Assembly: GCF_007748035.1 (NCBI RefSeq)
Contig: NZ_CP036278.1
Span: 4,278,001-4,342,000, forward strand
Direction: 5' to 3'
DNA: 64,000 bases
Origin: Aeoliella mucimassa
Lineage (GTDB): Bacteria > Planctomycetota > Planctomycetia > Pirellulales > Lacipirellulaceae
Shown here: positions 16,101 to 24,237 of the stretch, in pieces
Layout: each line of letters starts with the position of its first letter
How positions within the stretch are numbered: position 1 is the first letter of the stretch
The notes under the pieces: generated by a model
What the model saw: the letters and a program-made list of their open reading frames with translations, nothing else
Database searches by the model: none
Told to the model about the DNA's origin: nothing
Translations under genes and position numbers: made by a program

Positions 16101-18207
16101 CGATGTCAACCAGAACGGCGTACTCGACTACCTCGACTACAACGGTAACCGTATTTTTGACAACGGCATCGATGAGGCACTCGAGCCGATGACCATCACC
16201 CAGCCCGATGGTTCGTACAGTGTTGTGCTTTCGACCGACATTAACTCCGACACCGATATTTTCGGCAATCCACAGGAGTTTGCTTACTACACCGGTGCTG
16301 GTCGTTACACAGTAATGCTCGACCACGTCGATGGCTGGATTCCCACGAAGGATCCTCTGACTGCAGAAGGATTTGCTGGCTCTCTAAACGGCACCTTCTC
16401 GCCGAGCTTAGCGTTCTACAGCATTAACGTAGAACCGGGCGAAACCATCTCGACCGGCCTCGACTTCGGAGTGACGCCCGAAGACAACGCCACGATATCG
16501 GGCTTTGTTTATAACGACCTCAACCAGAATGGCACACGCAACGCTGGCGAAGGTGGTTTGGCTGGTGCAACGGTCTACCTCGATATGGATGCCTCTGGCG
16601 ACCTCTCGGCCGGCGACTTGTCGGTAGTTACTGGTGACAACGGTAGCTATCTATTCGAGGGACTAGCGGCTGGCACCTACGCCATTCACGTGGTTCCACC
16701 TTCCGGCTATGCCGAGGAAGATGGCACCGGGCCAATCGCTGGTCAGTACCCGCATGTAGTGGTCCAAAGTGGCAACTCCGCTGGCAACAACGGCCTGTAC
16801 GACTTTGGTTTCTACGATCCAGCAGCGGCCACGAGCATTGCTCGCGACTATGGCGATCTGGACGACACTTACCAAACGCTTGCTACGTCTGGCGGTGCTA
16901 GTCACGCGATCGTCGATGGATTCTTCCTCGGCAGTGGTGTGTCTTCCGAGGTCGATGGACAGCCAAGTGCGGGCGCTGATCTCGACTCGCTTGACGACGG
17001 TGTTCAAGTACTTGAGACCATTGTGGCTGGTGAGACCATCAGTATCAATGTGATCGCGAGCTCCGACGCCCTATTCCTGCAAGGTTGGATCGACTTCAAC
17101 AACGATGGCGATTTCGACGACCTGGGCGAGCATCTGTCGTTTGGCAATGCGGCCGGAATCACACTGCCGAATTCGCGGCAACTGCAACTCTCTGAAGGAC
17201 TCAACGAGCTTACCTTCGTAGTACCCAATGAAGTAGCTGCTGAGAACCTAGCCGCCCGCTTCCGCTATGGCGAAGGTGGTTACTCGCAGTTCAACCAACC
17301 CACTGGCGAAGCTCTAATCGGTGAAGTCGAAGACTACATCTTGGGATCGACCGTCTCCACCTCGTTCTTCGAGCAACTCGCAGGCGACTACTCCGGCGAC
17401 AACCGGGTGACGATGGACGACTACACCGTTTGGAAACAATCGGTAGGTTCCACCGTGGATCTGCGAGCCGATGGCAACGGCGATGGCACCGTGAACCTCG
17501 CCGATTACACCATCTGGCGTGACAACCTCGGATCGGTATCACTGCCAGTGCAGACGATCTACGCCTCGCCGGCAGCTTTGGCAAGCAGCAAAGCAGATGC
17601 TGAAGACCAAGGCTTGGAACCTGAAGTGGTCGCTTCGTTATCGAGCACCACTTCCAGTGACAGCGATACCCCTGCGTCGGAAGACGCTGGCAACGCTGCC
17701 GTGGCTGCAGCCAGTACCAGCGAAACAGAGCAGCCTGAAGTCAGTGCGGGCGACGCTTCGACCGCTGTGGCTGACACCAGCGAATCGGCCACGCTCGACG
17801 ATATTGCCATCGTCCACCATACCGATACGCAGGACGACGTGGTTGCTTCCAGTGAAGTCACCGTGGTAACCGATGTGTACGGTCCTGTCTTCCAGCAGAT
17901 TGATTCCATGGCGACTCCGCTGACGAGCCGCTCGCAGGAAACGAAGCTGCCGGGCATGATCTCCACGGTCGATGGCAACTTGGTTGATCGCACCGCTGGC
18001 AAGCTCGCTAAGAGCGGCAAGCCAGTTGCCCAACTTCCCCAGAACGACGTGGAAGTGAATGGCAGCACGCCCAACGTGGTTGATTTGGCCTTTGCTCAGC
18101 CGGAAGCTGACAACGACCTGCTGGTCGACGGCTTCCTCGACTCTCGTGAAGCTTCCACCGACGAAGCCTTGGTTCTCGCCCTTGAAGAACTTGAAACTGT
18201 CTTCTAA
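13183..18207 (+). CDS. Large secreted S8 (subtilisin-like) serine peptidase with P-domain, SdrD-like, GEVED and dockerin modules
   Basis: 1674 residues. The N-terminus is basic with LERLEDRIVMSA (about 24-35), a planctomycete export-associated motif. The S8 catalytic triad is Asp in VVDSGF (about 203), His in DFHGTAVAG (about 244) and Ser in NGTSAAAP (about 436). Then follow a P/Homo B-like domain (about 640-775, LRMTLVSPDGT ... WQLVIENW), two SdrD B-like repeats (around 850 and 1110, VYIDRNENGEWD and GFVYNDLNQNG), a GEVED domain (about 1225-1390, ending GEVEDYIL) and dockerin-like EF-hand repeats (about 1400-1450, GDYSGDNRVTMDDYTVW and GNGDGTVNLADYTIW). A Ser/Thr/Ala/Glu-rich tail of about 210 residues ends the protein; no PEP-CTERM is seen. 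Likely a cell-surface or released calcium-binding protease. A strong terminator follows. Confidence 0.9.
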   Translation: MGKKSKRSWWKKSRINRDKKLRSLERLEDRIVMSADPIYAEVVSNAQEYITERMLTVAFTNASNLANYSSTQLESATQWVVKTDGTVNASNFLSQTGMPMLKASTALDNTYYAAAGNLSSSSIISLLESNSNIEYFYPSVEANISTRNVTNDPYYDSQWYILNTGQEVSDPNEFNEYTVWGYDLNIEDAWEIATGEGVTVAVVDSGFYQLHPDLVNNVNTALSFNFNQGTNSPILDLEGDFHGTAVAGIIAADGNNGIGTVGVAYDANLADFRFLGTDLLGVTIDDDDIYQLFTLNNEDIEIYNHSWGEGDPSRLLAPMSPGQAQGIIDSVFDSRGNLGVIHVIASGNDAETGDTAANEAFTGSPYVVNVSGLNYSGTTASYTEGGPSILVTAPTDEILTTDLPGENGYNNSNSGLNSDGDPFPDLDYTSEFNGTSAAAPMVAGVVALMVEAAKDNGVDLTLRDVQEILVRSAYQVDATDTGGDDAGGWQVNSRPIFTDPRDVMGLPQGAIDPTYASDPNKPALSGVPESTDFQFALPANGAGYTVHDGFSYGYGHGAVDAKLAVELASNWRTLGGQTNSSIISSSFTNITVPAAETYTGAGNTFTVPGGVGGQPGFGEYYQLWADLMFDPPDELPDPLPVNSRGGQAIPIVVPANYTVEYVEVTMDFAMDSEATEMLRMTLVSPDGTYSELTNWEKVATNGGLTDTGQVTYTFTTNRHWGERTEGNGTIDPITGEVIAANANLDGNGVATSGNWQLVIENWSESGTTLNGSVDFHVANTVGPNTLGGRIKGTIGLDSNADGDYDFIGVHAEEAIVTGLDGVDEIAIANSAAMPTGDSFLLTDNERPVSGIKVYIDRNENGEWDADEDYTYTTADGNYYFDVGWNYTTDTNSPLYDYQIRFELPEGYDVVGDDMHEYRVGIQDDMSVQNYYIESNFILQPHDVTLEGNVYADFNWSNIQDAQESTIEQLRVFIDVNQNGVLDYLDYNGNRIFDNGIDEALEPMTITQPDGSYSVVLSTDINSDTDIFGNPQEFAYYTGAGRYTVMLDHVDGWIPTKDPLTAEGFAGSLNGTFSPSLAFYSINVEPGETISTGLDFGVTPEDNATISGFVYNDLNQNGTRNAGEGGLAGATVYLDMDASGDLSAGDLSVVTGDNGSYLFEGLAAGTYAIHVVPPSGYAEEDGTGPIAGQYPHVVVQSGNSAGNNGLYDFGFYDPAAATSIARDYGDLDDTYQTLATSGGASHAIVDGFFLGSGVSSEVDGQPSAGADLDSLDDGVQVLETIVAGETISINVIASSDALFLQGWIDFNNDGDFDDLGEHLSFGNAAGITLPNSRQLQLSEGLNELTFVVPNEVAAENLAARFRYGEGGYSQFNQPTGEALIGEVEDYILGSTVSTSFFEQLAGDYSGDNRVTMDDYTVWKQSVGSTVDLRADGNGDGTVNLADYTIWRDNLGSVSLPVQTIYASPAALASSKADAEDQGLEPEVVASLSSTTSSDSDTPASEDAGNAAVAAASTSETEQPEVSAGDASTAVADTSESATLDDIAIVHHTDTQDDVVASSEVTVVTDVYGPVFQQIDSMATPLTSRSQETKLPGMISTVDGNLVDRTAGKLAKSGKPVAQLPQNDVEVNGSTPNVVDLAFAQPEADNDLLVDGFLDSREASTDEALVLALEELETVF

Positions 18208-18262
18208 CCAGCGAAACCTAGGGTGGCAGTTTGTGCCACATCGATCGGTGACCTAATATAAA

Positions 18263-18300
18263 GGGGCTCGAATCCAACTTTGGAATCGAGCCCCTTTTTT
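18263..18300 (+). terminator. Rho-independent terminator of the S8 protease gene
   Basis: GGGGCTCGA pairs with TCGAGCCCC, with one A-A mismatch and a further TCC/GGA helix closing an AACTTT loop. A run of six T follows at 18295-18300. It lies 55 bases after the protease stop and 30 bases before the next start. Confidence 0.9.
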
Positions 18301-18329
18301 GTCACCTGCCATCCATTTCGGTTTTCGCC

Positions 18330-19691
18330 GTGAAGATATCCGCCAATCGTACTTTACGCTTTGCGCTGGTGTGGGGCTTCGTGCTGCTGGTCATCACCTC
18401 GGCCGTGGTCGGGCTGATGCGTCGCGACCGGCTCCCCAGTACCATACGCGTAGCCACCGGCGAGGAGCATGGCCTGTACCACCAGGTGTGGCTGGCCATC
18501 AAGCCACTGCTCGAGGAAGAACTCGGGCGCGAGGTGGAACTGCGAACCACCACCGGCTCGGTCGTGAATCGTCAGCTGCTTGCCGCTGGCGAAGTCGACA
18601 TCGCCATGATGCAAGGCGATCAGCTCCTCGGTGGCCAACTGGAACACGACGCCACGCTGGAGATCGTCGCTCCGCTCTACCCTGAACCGTTGCTGGTGGT
18701 TGCTCCCCGCGGCACTCCGATCGAGTCGATCCGGCAGCTGGAAGGTTCGCCGGTTTATCTCGGGCCTGCTAACTCGGGCTCGCGACTCTCGGCCCAAGAA
18801 CTCTTCTCTCACTTTCATGTGCATGTCGTGGAACCGATCGACGACACTCCGCACGATAGTTTCCTCAGCCCGCTCGAATCGGGAGTCGTCGACGCAGCGA
18901 TTGTCGTCACCGGATTACAGAATCGTGATGTGAACAGTCTGCTCGACTCGGGCAAGTTCGATTTGGTATCGATCCCCGAATCACAAGGTTACGCCGACCG
19001 TAGTATTCAATGGCAATCGTATACGATTCCCACCGGGTACTTCTCCGGTGCACCTACTACACCTGCGCAGCCGGTGGAAACACTAGCCACCGCCGGCTTG
19101 GTAGTGGTCACCGACAAAGCGTCGAACACGCTCGTCAATGCGATGCTCGAAGTGTTCTACGAACATGGTTTGCGAACGAAGTTTGCCAACCTGATTCCCC
19201 GCTCGCAGGCGCTCGATTGGTGCCCCATCGAACCGCATGAAGTATCGCGGGGCTATTTCAACCCTGTCGATCGGCTTAGCTCCATCGCGGCGATGATGGA
19301 GTCGATGGCTGCTACCAAGGAACTACTATTCGCACTGGGTGCAGGACTCTTTCTGCTCTGGCGGCGGACCGAGCGCATTCGCAAACGTGATCACAACAAA
19401 AAACTCCAGGCTGAGAAGGATCGGCTCGACCTGCTGCTGCAAAAAACCCTCGACATCGAGCGGGCGCAGATGCGGACCACCGATCCGAAGCAGTTGCGCA
19501 AAATGCTCGATGAAGTCACCAACATCAAGCTTCGCGCCCTGCAGGAACTCACCGACGAAGAACTCTATGCCGACCAGGCGTTTTCGATTTTCCTGATGCA
19601 ATGCTCGAATTTAATCAGCAAAATCCAACTGAAAATCATCTCTCTCACCGGGAGCAACGGAGATTTGGCCTCGATCGACCCGATTGGCTAG
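18330..19691 (+). CDS. TAXI-family solute-binding protein with C-terminal membrane and cytoplasmic tail
   Basis: 453 residues. A hydrophobic anchor (11-29) precedes a TAXI-type TRAP binding domain: IRVATGEEHGLYHQVW, then ELRTTTGSVVNRQLLAAGEVDIAMMQGD and a second lobe with DAAIVVTG. A second hydrophobic segment near 330-346 (LLFALGAGLFLLW) is followed by RR and a charged, coiled-coil-like tail of about 105 residues. No DctM/DctQ-like permease gene is near. Ordinary TAXI proteins are free periplasmic carriers; this architecture suggests a sensor or a tethered binding protein whose tail is in the cytoplasm. The start is GTG with no good Shine-Dalgarno site, so the N-terminus is uncertain. A Ser/Thr kinase follows after 69 bases. 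Confidence 0.82.
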   Translation: MKISANRTLRFALVWGFVLLVITSAVVGLMRRDRLPSTIRVATGEEHGLYHQVWLAIKPLLEEELGREVELRTTTGSVVNRQLLAAGEVDIAMMQGDQLLGGQLEHDATLEIVAPLYPEPLLVVAPRGTPIESIRQLEGSPVYLGPANSGSRLSAQELFSHFHVHVVEPIDDTPHDSFLSPLESGVVDAAIVVTGLQNRDVNSLLDSGKFDLVSIPESQGYADRSIQWQSYTIPTGYFSGAPTTPAQPVETLATAGLVVVTDKASNTLVNAMLEVFYEHGLRTKFANLIPRSQALDWCPIEPHEVSRGYFNPVDRLSSIAAMMESMAATKELLFALGAGLFLLWRRTERIRKRDHNKKLQAEKDRLDLLLQKTLDIERAQMRTTDPKQLRKMLDEVTNIKLRALQELTDEELYADQAFSIFLMQCSNLISKIQLKIISLTGSNGDLASIDPIG

Positions 19692-19760
19692 TATGATGGA
19701 AGGGGAGCGAACACCTGCCCCCCAAAGTACCGCCAAGCAGGGTCTCCTGCCGACCGTAAA

Positions 19761-21041
19761 ATGACCGACAAAACACCCACTCCTGAATCGCATCCACCGG
19801 CCGACGACGCCACAGTCGCCGGTCAGGGTGCGCGGTCGGACAACGATCCCACGGCGAGCTTTTCCGAAGACTTTGGCCACGACGACGATCTGACGACCAT
19901 TTCGATGTCGCCGCCGATCGACTACCAGACCCCATTCTCCGGCCTGAAGCCTTACGACTTGGGTCGAGCACTGGTCGGCCATCAGCTCGACGATGTGGTG
20001 CTCGAAGAGTTCGTCGGCGGTGGCGGAATGGGCGCGGTGCTTCGCGGGCGCGACACCGTGCTCCATCGCACGGTGGCGGTCAAGGTGCTTTCGACCCATC
20101 AGGCGGGCGACGAAGAGACCGCCAAGCGGTTCCAAATGGAAGCCCGCTCTGCTGCACGTCTCGATCACCCTTGCATCGCTCGCGTGTACTACGTAGGCGA
20201 GAACCGTGGCCTCCGCTACATCATCTTCGAGTACATCGAGGGCATCAACGTTCGCGATCTGGTTGCCCAGAGCGGCCCGCTTTCGATTTCCGACACGGTA
20301 AGCTACTCGCTCCAAATTGCCGACGCACTGACCCACGCCTGGCAGCGGAGCGTCGTGCATCGCGACATTAAACCGTCGAACATTTTGATCACCGCCGATG
20401 GTCAAGCGAAGCTCGTTGACATGGGGCTCGCACGCATGCACGAGGTCGGCGCAACCGCTCCGGCCAACGCGGACGAAGACCTCACCGCAACCGGCATGAC
20501 GATCGGCACGTTCGACTACATTGCCCCCGAACAAGCGCGAAGCCCTCGCGATGCCGACACGCGGAGCGATATCTACTCGCTCGGCTGCACCATGTATTAC
20601 ATGCTTACCGGGCGGCCGCCATTCCCTGGGGGGACTCCGCTTCAGAAGTTGCTCAGCCACCAAGGCGATCCTCCACCGATGCTGGCCGAACTGCGTCCCG
20701 ATGTGCCCGCCCCGCTCGCAGCGGTGGTCGGGCGGATGCTTGCCAAGCGCCCGGAGCAGCGATACCAAACGCCGGCCGACCTTACCACCGCGCTGCTCAA
20801 TCTGTCCGATCAACTCGGCGTGATTCGCCCTGGCTTGGCTACCACGCTGATTCCTTCGATCCCCAAGCAACCAACTCGGGTCGAACGCAACTTGCCCTGG
20901 CTCGCGCCGATCGCTCTGCTGCTGATCGGCATCGGATTGCTCTCCCTCTTCTGGCATCCCAGCGAACCGACTACCGACCTTGATGCGGCCCCGCTCGTCA
21001 CCCAGCAGGCGGCCGAAAAGGCGCGAGAACTCTCGCCTTAG
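19761..21041 (+). CDS. Membrane-anchored serine/threonine protein kinase
   Basis: 426 residues. An acidic N-terminal lead of about 75 residues precedes a Hanks-type kinase domain: glycine-rich loop GGGGMGAV (about 85-92), catalytic lysine in VAVKVL, HRDIKPSN (about 200-207), GTFDYIAPEQ in the activation segment and DIYSLGC. The usual DFG reads DMG (VDMGLAR), a variant common in planctomycete kinases that keeps the Mg-binding Asp. A single membrane helix (about 378-398) is followed by only about 28 residues, so unlike many relatives there is no large extracellular sensor. It could be co-transcribed with the TAXI-type gene upstream. Substrates are unknown. A 625-codon open frame on the opposite strand is an artefact. 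Confidence 0.92.
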   Translation: MTDKTPTPESHPPADDATVAGQGARSDNDPTASFSEDFGHDDDLTTISMSPPIDYQTPFSGLKPYDLGRALVGHQLDDVVLEEFVGGGGMGAVLRGRDTVLHRTVAVKVLSTHQAGDEETAKRFQMEARSAARLDHPCIARVYYVGENRGLRYIIFEYIEGINVRDLVAQSGPLSISDTVSYSLQIADALTHAWQRSVVHRDIKPSNILITADGQAKLVDMGLARMHEVGATAPANADEDLTATGMTIGTFDYIAPEQARSPRDADTRSDIYSLGCTMYYMLTGRPPFPGGTPLQKLLSHQGDPPPMLAELRPDVPAPLAAVVGRMLAKRPEQRYQTPADLTTALLNLSDQLGVIRPGLATTLIPSIPKQPTRVERNLPWLAPIALLLIGIGLLSLFWHPSEPTTDLDAAPLVTQQAAEKARELSP

Positions 21042-21308
21042 CCAAAGCGGTGTAACCTTCCGAGCTTCTCGGTTGGACCATGAGTTCCGACTGCATTTCG
21101 CCGGCGACGAGTCCGAGGGTAATCCGTAGGTAATCGTTCCTCTGGGTCCGGTTCGTGCCGTCGACACGAAGTCAACTCGAGAACCAGTCGGGGTTCGGCA
21201 TCCGGTCATGAGCTTCCCTCCCCAGCTGTTCTCTAGTCGGTCCCAGTCTGCAGCTCCCCGCAGAGGGCGATCTTCCCGACCGGACGAAATAGATTCCCAC
21301 CGCCCACG

Positions 21309-21500
21309 AATAGATTCCCAATTTACCCACCGATGGGAAAATTGAATCTGCACGCACGCTGTAAAACCAGTGGTTTTAGCGACCGAATAGATTCCCATTT
21401 CCCAAAACGCATCGAGTGGGAATCTATTTCTGCGGTGGTTGGCGGTCGCAAGTCGTTGAGAGGTAATAGGTTGCATCAACACCTCCACGGAATGTGCCCA
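21309..21500. repeat. Dispersed repeat, copy B, left part
   Basis: Matches copy C closely from AATAGATTCCCAATTTACCC through AAAACCAGTGGTTTT and TGCATCAACACCTCC to GTGCCCA at 21494-21500, where the match breaks. An extra AATAGATTCCCAC lies just before it at 21288. The match resumes at 22081 after the IS200-like element. The region 21042-21287 upstream of it has no gene I can support. Confidence 0.85.
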
Positions 21501-22080
21501 AACTGAACTACTACCGGCTGGAAGCCGGTAGGTTTGGGAAGAGTTCGTGAGCTACGGACTGAAGTCCTTCACTCACGAAGGCGTTACGCGGAAGTTATCT
21601 TCCCCGTCGCTGGGCTCCGTTCCCCGCTGCCCCTGGATATACGCGGTGATCGCTTCCTCAGTCACACTTCCGCTAGACGCCACAAAATACCCGCGGGCCC
21701 ACAAATGACGCCCCCAGTACTGCTTTTGCAGATGCTGGAACTCCATCAGAAGCTTTCGCGAACTCTTGCCCTTGAGATACTGCATGATCTTGCTGGGCGA
21801 GAGATTCGGAGGGCATGACAACAAAACATGCACATGATCGGCCGAGACCGCCCCCTGCAGTATCTCAATATCGTTCGTCCGACACACCTCACGCACGATT
21901 TCACGCACCCGTACCCCGACGTCACCTCTCAGGATCGCCTTGCGGTACTTCGTGACCCACACGAAATGGTATTTCAAATCAAAGCGGCTATGTGCTCCAG
22001 TCCGGTAACTATCCATCCCAGTAGTATATGAACCTGAAGGTTTCGCCTGAAGGCGAGGGTTCTAACCCCATCGGTTGGAT
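21501..22080 (-). mobile_element. IS200-type element (IS200/IS605 family, tnpA only) inserted in repeat copy B
   Basis: Ends are inferred by comparing copy B with uninterrupted copy C: about 580 extra bases lie between GTGCCCA and AATAGATTCC. As expected for the family there is no terminal inverted repeat or target duplication. Instead there are imperfect subterminal hairpins at both ends: CTACCGGCT/AGCCGGTAG at 21511-21531 and TCGCC/GGCGA at 22043-22056. Only tnpA is present, with no tnpB. The exact end bases may be off by a few positions. Confidence 0.85.
21573..22016 (-). CDS. tnpA: IS200/IS605-family transposase TnpA
   Basis: 147 residues of the Y1 HUH transposase. The metal-binding HUH motif is HVHVLLS (near residue 62). 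The catalytic tyrosine helix lies near the C-terminus (ARGYFVASSGSVTEEAITAYI region), and the opening YHFVWVTKYRK is typical. These enzymes cut and join single-stranded DNA at subterminal hairpins. Length and motifs are normal, so the gene looks functional. It is the only gene of the element. Confidence 0.95.
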   Translation of the reverse strand: MDSYRTGAHSRFDLKYHFVWVTKYRKAILRGDVGVRVREIVREVCRTNDIEILQGAVSADHVHVLLSCPPNLSPSKIMQYLKGKSSRKLLMEFQHLQKQYWGRHLWARGYFVASSGSVTEEAITAYIQGQRGTEPSDGEDNFRVTPS

Positions 22081-22420
22081 AATAGATTCCCACCCATGGG
22101 AAACTATTTTGGGAGGAGTCAGGATTCGGGGGTCAGGGGGCAGGGGATGTCATCTTGAGGGAGCTTCCAGCGACTGAAAGATCTCAGCCGGTCACTTCGA
22201 ACGCGCTATCAACGAGTGCCCCACGACCGCTTTACCAACCGCGCAGCAGTGACCCCGGGCGCCAGCAACCGTTCGCCTGCGCATCGCTAAAGGTTCGAGT
22301 TGATCGGAAACATCACATGTTGCAAACCTCCTCTCATCACAATGCCAACAGCCGAAGGCGGAAAGCCGACAGCCACAACCACCTATTCATTAGAACACCA
22401 CTGGTGGCCAATTTCCAGTG
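22081..22420. repeat. Dispersed repeat, copy B, right part
   Basis: Resumes with AATAGATTCCCACCCATGGG and continues in register with copies A and C: GAGTCAGGATTC, CGACCGCTTTACCA, CGCCTGCGCATCGCTAAA, then TAGAACACCACTGGTGGCCAATT near its end. Confidence 0.85.
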
Positions 22421-22764
22421 AAAATTGGGCTATTTGCGAGTCACCTCACCCCCTGGAGTGCAGGCGGGGGCCAACTCCTTCCCCGCTGTCCTGAACTTGC
22501 CAGCCAACCAACCAGGCAGCCAGTTCCTCACCTCGACGTAGCGAGGGACGATCGTCCTGGACAAAGGGAGGGGGAAATACCGCCGAATGATCGCACGGTG
22601 TCCCTCATGCGGCGACGCTTCTGCGCGGCGTTTCACGGGTGGCTCAACCACACCTTGCACGGGGAGTACGAAGATCGGCGCCCTGGGAATTTGGGTCGCG
22701 TTTAGGTTACACTGGGGCCTTGCCGCCGCCCCCCGTCCGCCCCTTCCACCGTAGGCCTTTTTGG
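22421..22764. other. Intergenic region before the POT transporter
   Basis: GC-rich spacer between repeat copy B and the transporter start. I see no RNA gene or supported coding frame and no well-formed promoter. The open frame that extends the transporter upstream to 22639 has a composition unlike a protein N-terminus. Confidence 0.35.
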
Positions 22765-24213
22765 ATGTCTGACTCTCCATACACGAGCCCCGAAACCGCA
22801 CCTGAACTCAAAGGTGGACACCAACAGACGACGCCATTTGATATCGAGACGATGCCCCCTGGCATCCCCTTTATCATTGGCAACGAAGCGGCCGAGCGAT
22901 TCAGCTTTTATGGCATGAAAGCCATCCTCACGGTCTTTATGACCAAGTACCTCCTCGATACGACCGGGGTACTCGATCCCATGAGCCCAGAGGCGGCCAA
23001 AGCGAGCGTTTCGTTTTTTACCGCGGCTGTCTACTTTACGCCATTCCTTGGAGCCATCATCTCCGACTGGCTCTGGGGCAAATACAACACCATTCTGTAC
23101 CTATCGCTCCTGTACTGTGCTGGGCACGGCGTTCTGGCGACGATGGATATTCCTCAGTCCGCGATTCCAATGCGCTGGATCTTGTTCGTAGGACTTGGAC
23201 TCATCGCCCTCGGCGCAGGGGGCATCAAACCTTGTGTCTCCGCCCACGTGGGCGATCAGTTCGGCACGCGCAACCAGCATCTGCTCGCCCGCGTGTATAG
23301 CTGGTTCTACTTCTCCATCAACTTGGGTTCTACGGTATCGACTCTGCTGACTCCCATCTTGCTGGTCAAATACGGACCGGGGTGGGCGTTTGGTGTACCG
23401 GGCATTCTGATGGCTTTGGCGACGTTTGTGTTCTGGCTTGGTCGCAACCGATTCGTCCACGTCCCTGCTGGTGGCAATACCTTCTTCACCGAGACCTTCG
23501 GCAGCGATGGCATCAAAGCCATGTTGAATCTCGCCCCGCTGCTGCTACTGGTGGCTATGTTCTGGTCGCTCTTTGATCAAACGGCCTCGGCCTGGGTGCT
23601 ACAAGCCGAAAACATGAATCGCAGCTTCGGCACCATCAATTGGGGAGGCAACGCCGTTAGCCTCGAATTGCTTCCTTCGCAACTGCAAGCGGTGAACCCC
23701 TTATTCGTGATGATGCTCATCCCAGTTTTTTCCTACGTGATCTATCCGGTCATGGGTAAGAGCTTCGAAGTGACCCCATTGCGTAAGATCGGTATCGGGT
23801 TGTTCGTGACCGTGCTCGCTTTCTCCATCTCGGGATGGATTGAATCGCGAATTGTCGCGGGAGAATCGCCTCATATCATCTGGCAGATTCTGGCCTACGT
23901 TGTGCTAACCTCTGCTGAGATCATGGTATCGATCACGATGCTGGAGTTCTTCTACACGCAAGCTCCCAAACGCATGAAGTCGCTCATCATGGCGTTCTGC
24001 ATGCTGTCGGTGTCGATCGGAAACATCTTTACCGGAGTGGTAAATCTGGTGATCCAGAACGGCGATGGCACCAACAAGCTTCCGGGAGCTACCTACTACT
24101 GGTTCTTCACGGTGATGATGTTAGTAACCGCGGTGGTCTACGTGTTCTGGTCACAGACCTACAAAGGCACTACCTACATCCAGGGCGACGATACTGGCGA
24201 AGCGGCTGCCTAA
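22765..24213 (+). CDS. POT-family proton-dependent oligopeptide transporter
   Basis: 482 residues, about 12-14 hydrophobic segments. The POT signature is present as [12 protein letters not shown] (near residue 43), a proton-coupling region, and the second PTR2-type motif [15 protein letters not shown] appears near 152. Later [12 protein letters not shown] matches the conserved C-terminal half motif. The protein imports di- or tripeptides (or related solutes) with protons across the inner membrane. I placed the start at the ATG at 22765 ([10 protein letters not shown]), because upstream codons in frame are Arg/Pro-rich and unlikely to be protein. The gene is isolated, running convergently to the oxidoreductase downstream. 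Confidence 0.93.
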   Translation: MSDSPYTSPETAPELKGGHQQTTPFDIETMPPGIPFIIGNEAAERFSFYGMKAILTVFMTKYLLDTTGVLDPMSPEAAKASVSFFTAAVYFTPFLGAIISDWLWGKYNTILYLSLLYCAGHGVLATMDIPQSAIPMRWILFVGLGLIALGAGGIKPCVSAHVGDQFGTRNQHLLARVYSWFYFSINLGSTVSTLLTPILLVKYGPGWAFGVPGILMALATFVFWLGRNRFVHVPAGGNTFFTETFGSDGIKAMLNLAPLLLLVAMFWSLFDQTASAWVLQAENMNRSFGTINWGGNAVSLELLPSQLQAVNPLFVMMLIPVFSYVIYPVMGKSFEVTPLRKIGIGLFVTVLAFSISGWIESRIVAGESPHIIWQILAYVVLTSAEIMVSITMLEFFYTQAPKRMKSLIMAFCMLSVSIGNIFTGVVNLVIQNGDGTNKLPGATYYWFFTVMMLVTAVVYVFWSQTYKGTTYIQGDDTGEAAA

Positions 24214-24237
24214 GAACGCACTGGCCAACTCGCGAGC

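Noticed and set aside
19611-21488. 625-codon open frame on the minus strand
   Set aside because: It is antisense to a Ser/Thr kinase with every canonical motif and reads with Arg- and Gly-rich composition without a plausible domain. GC-rich codon use leaves long open frames on the opposite strand.
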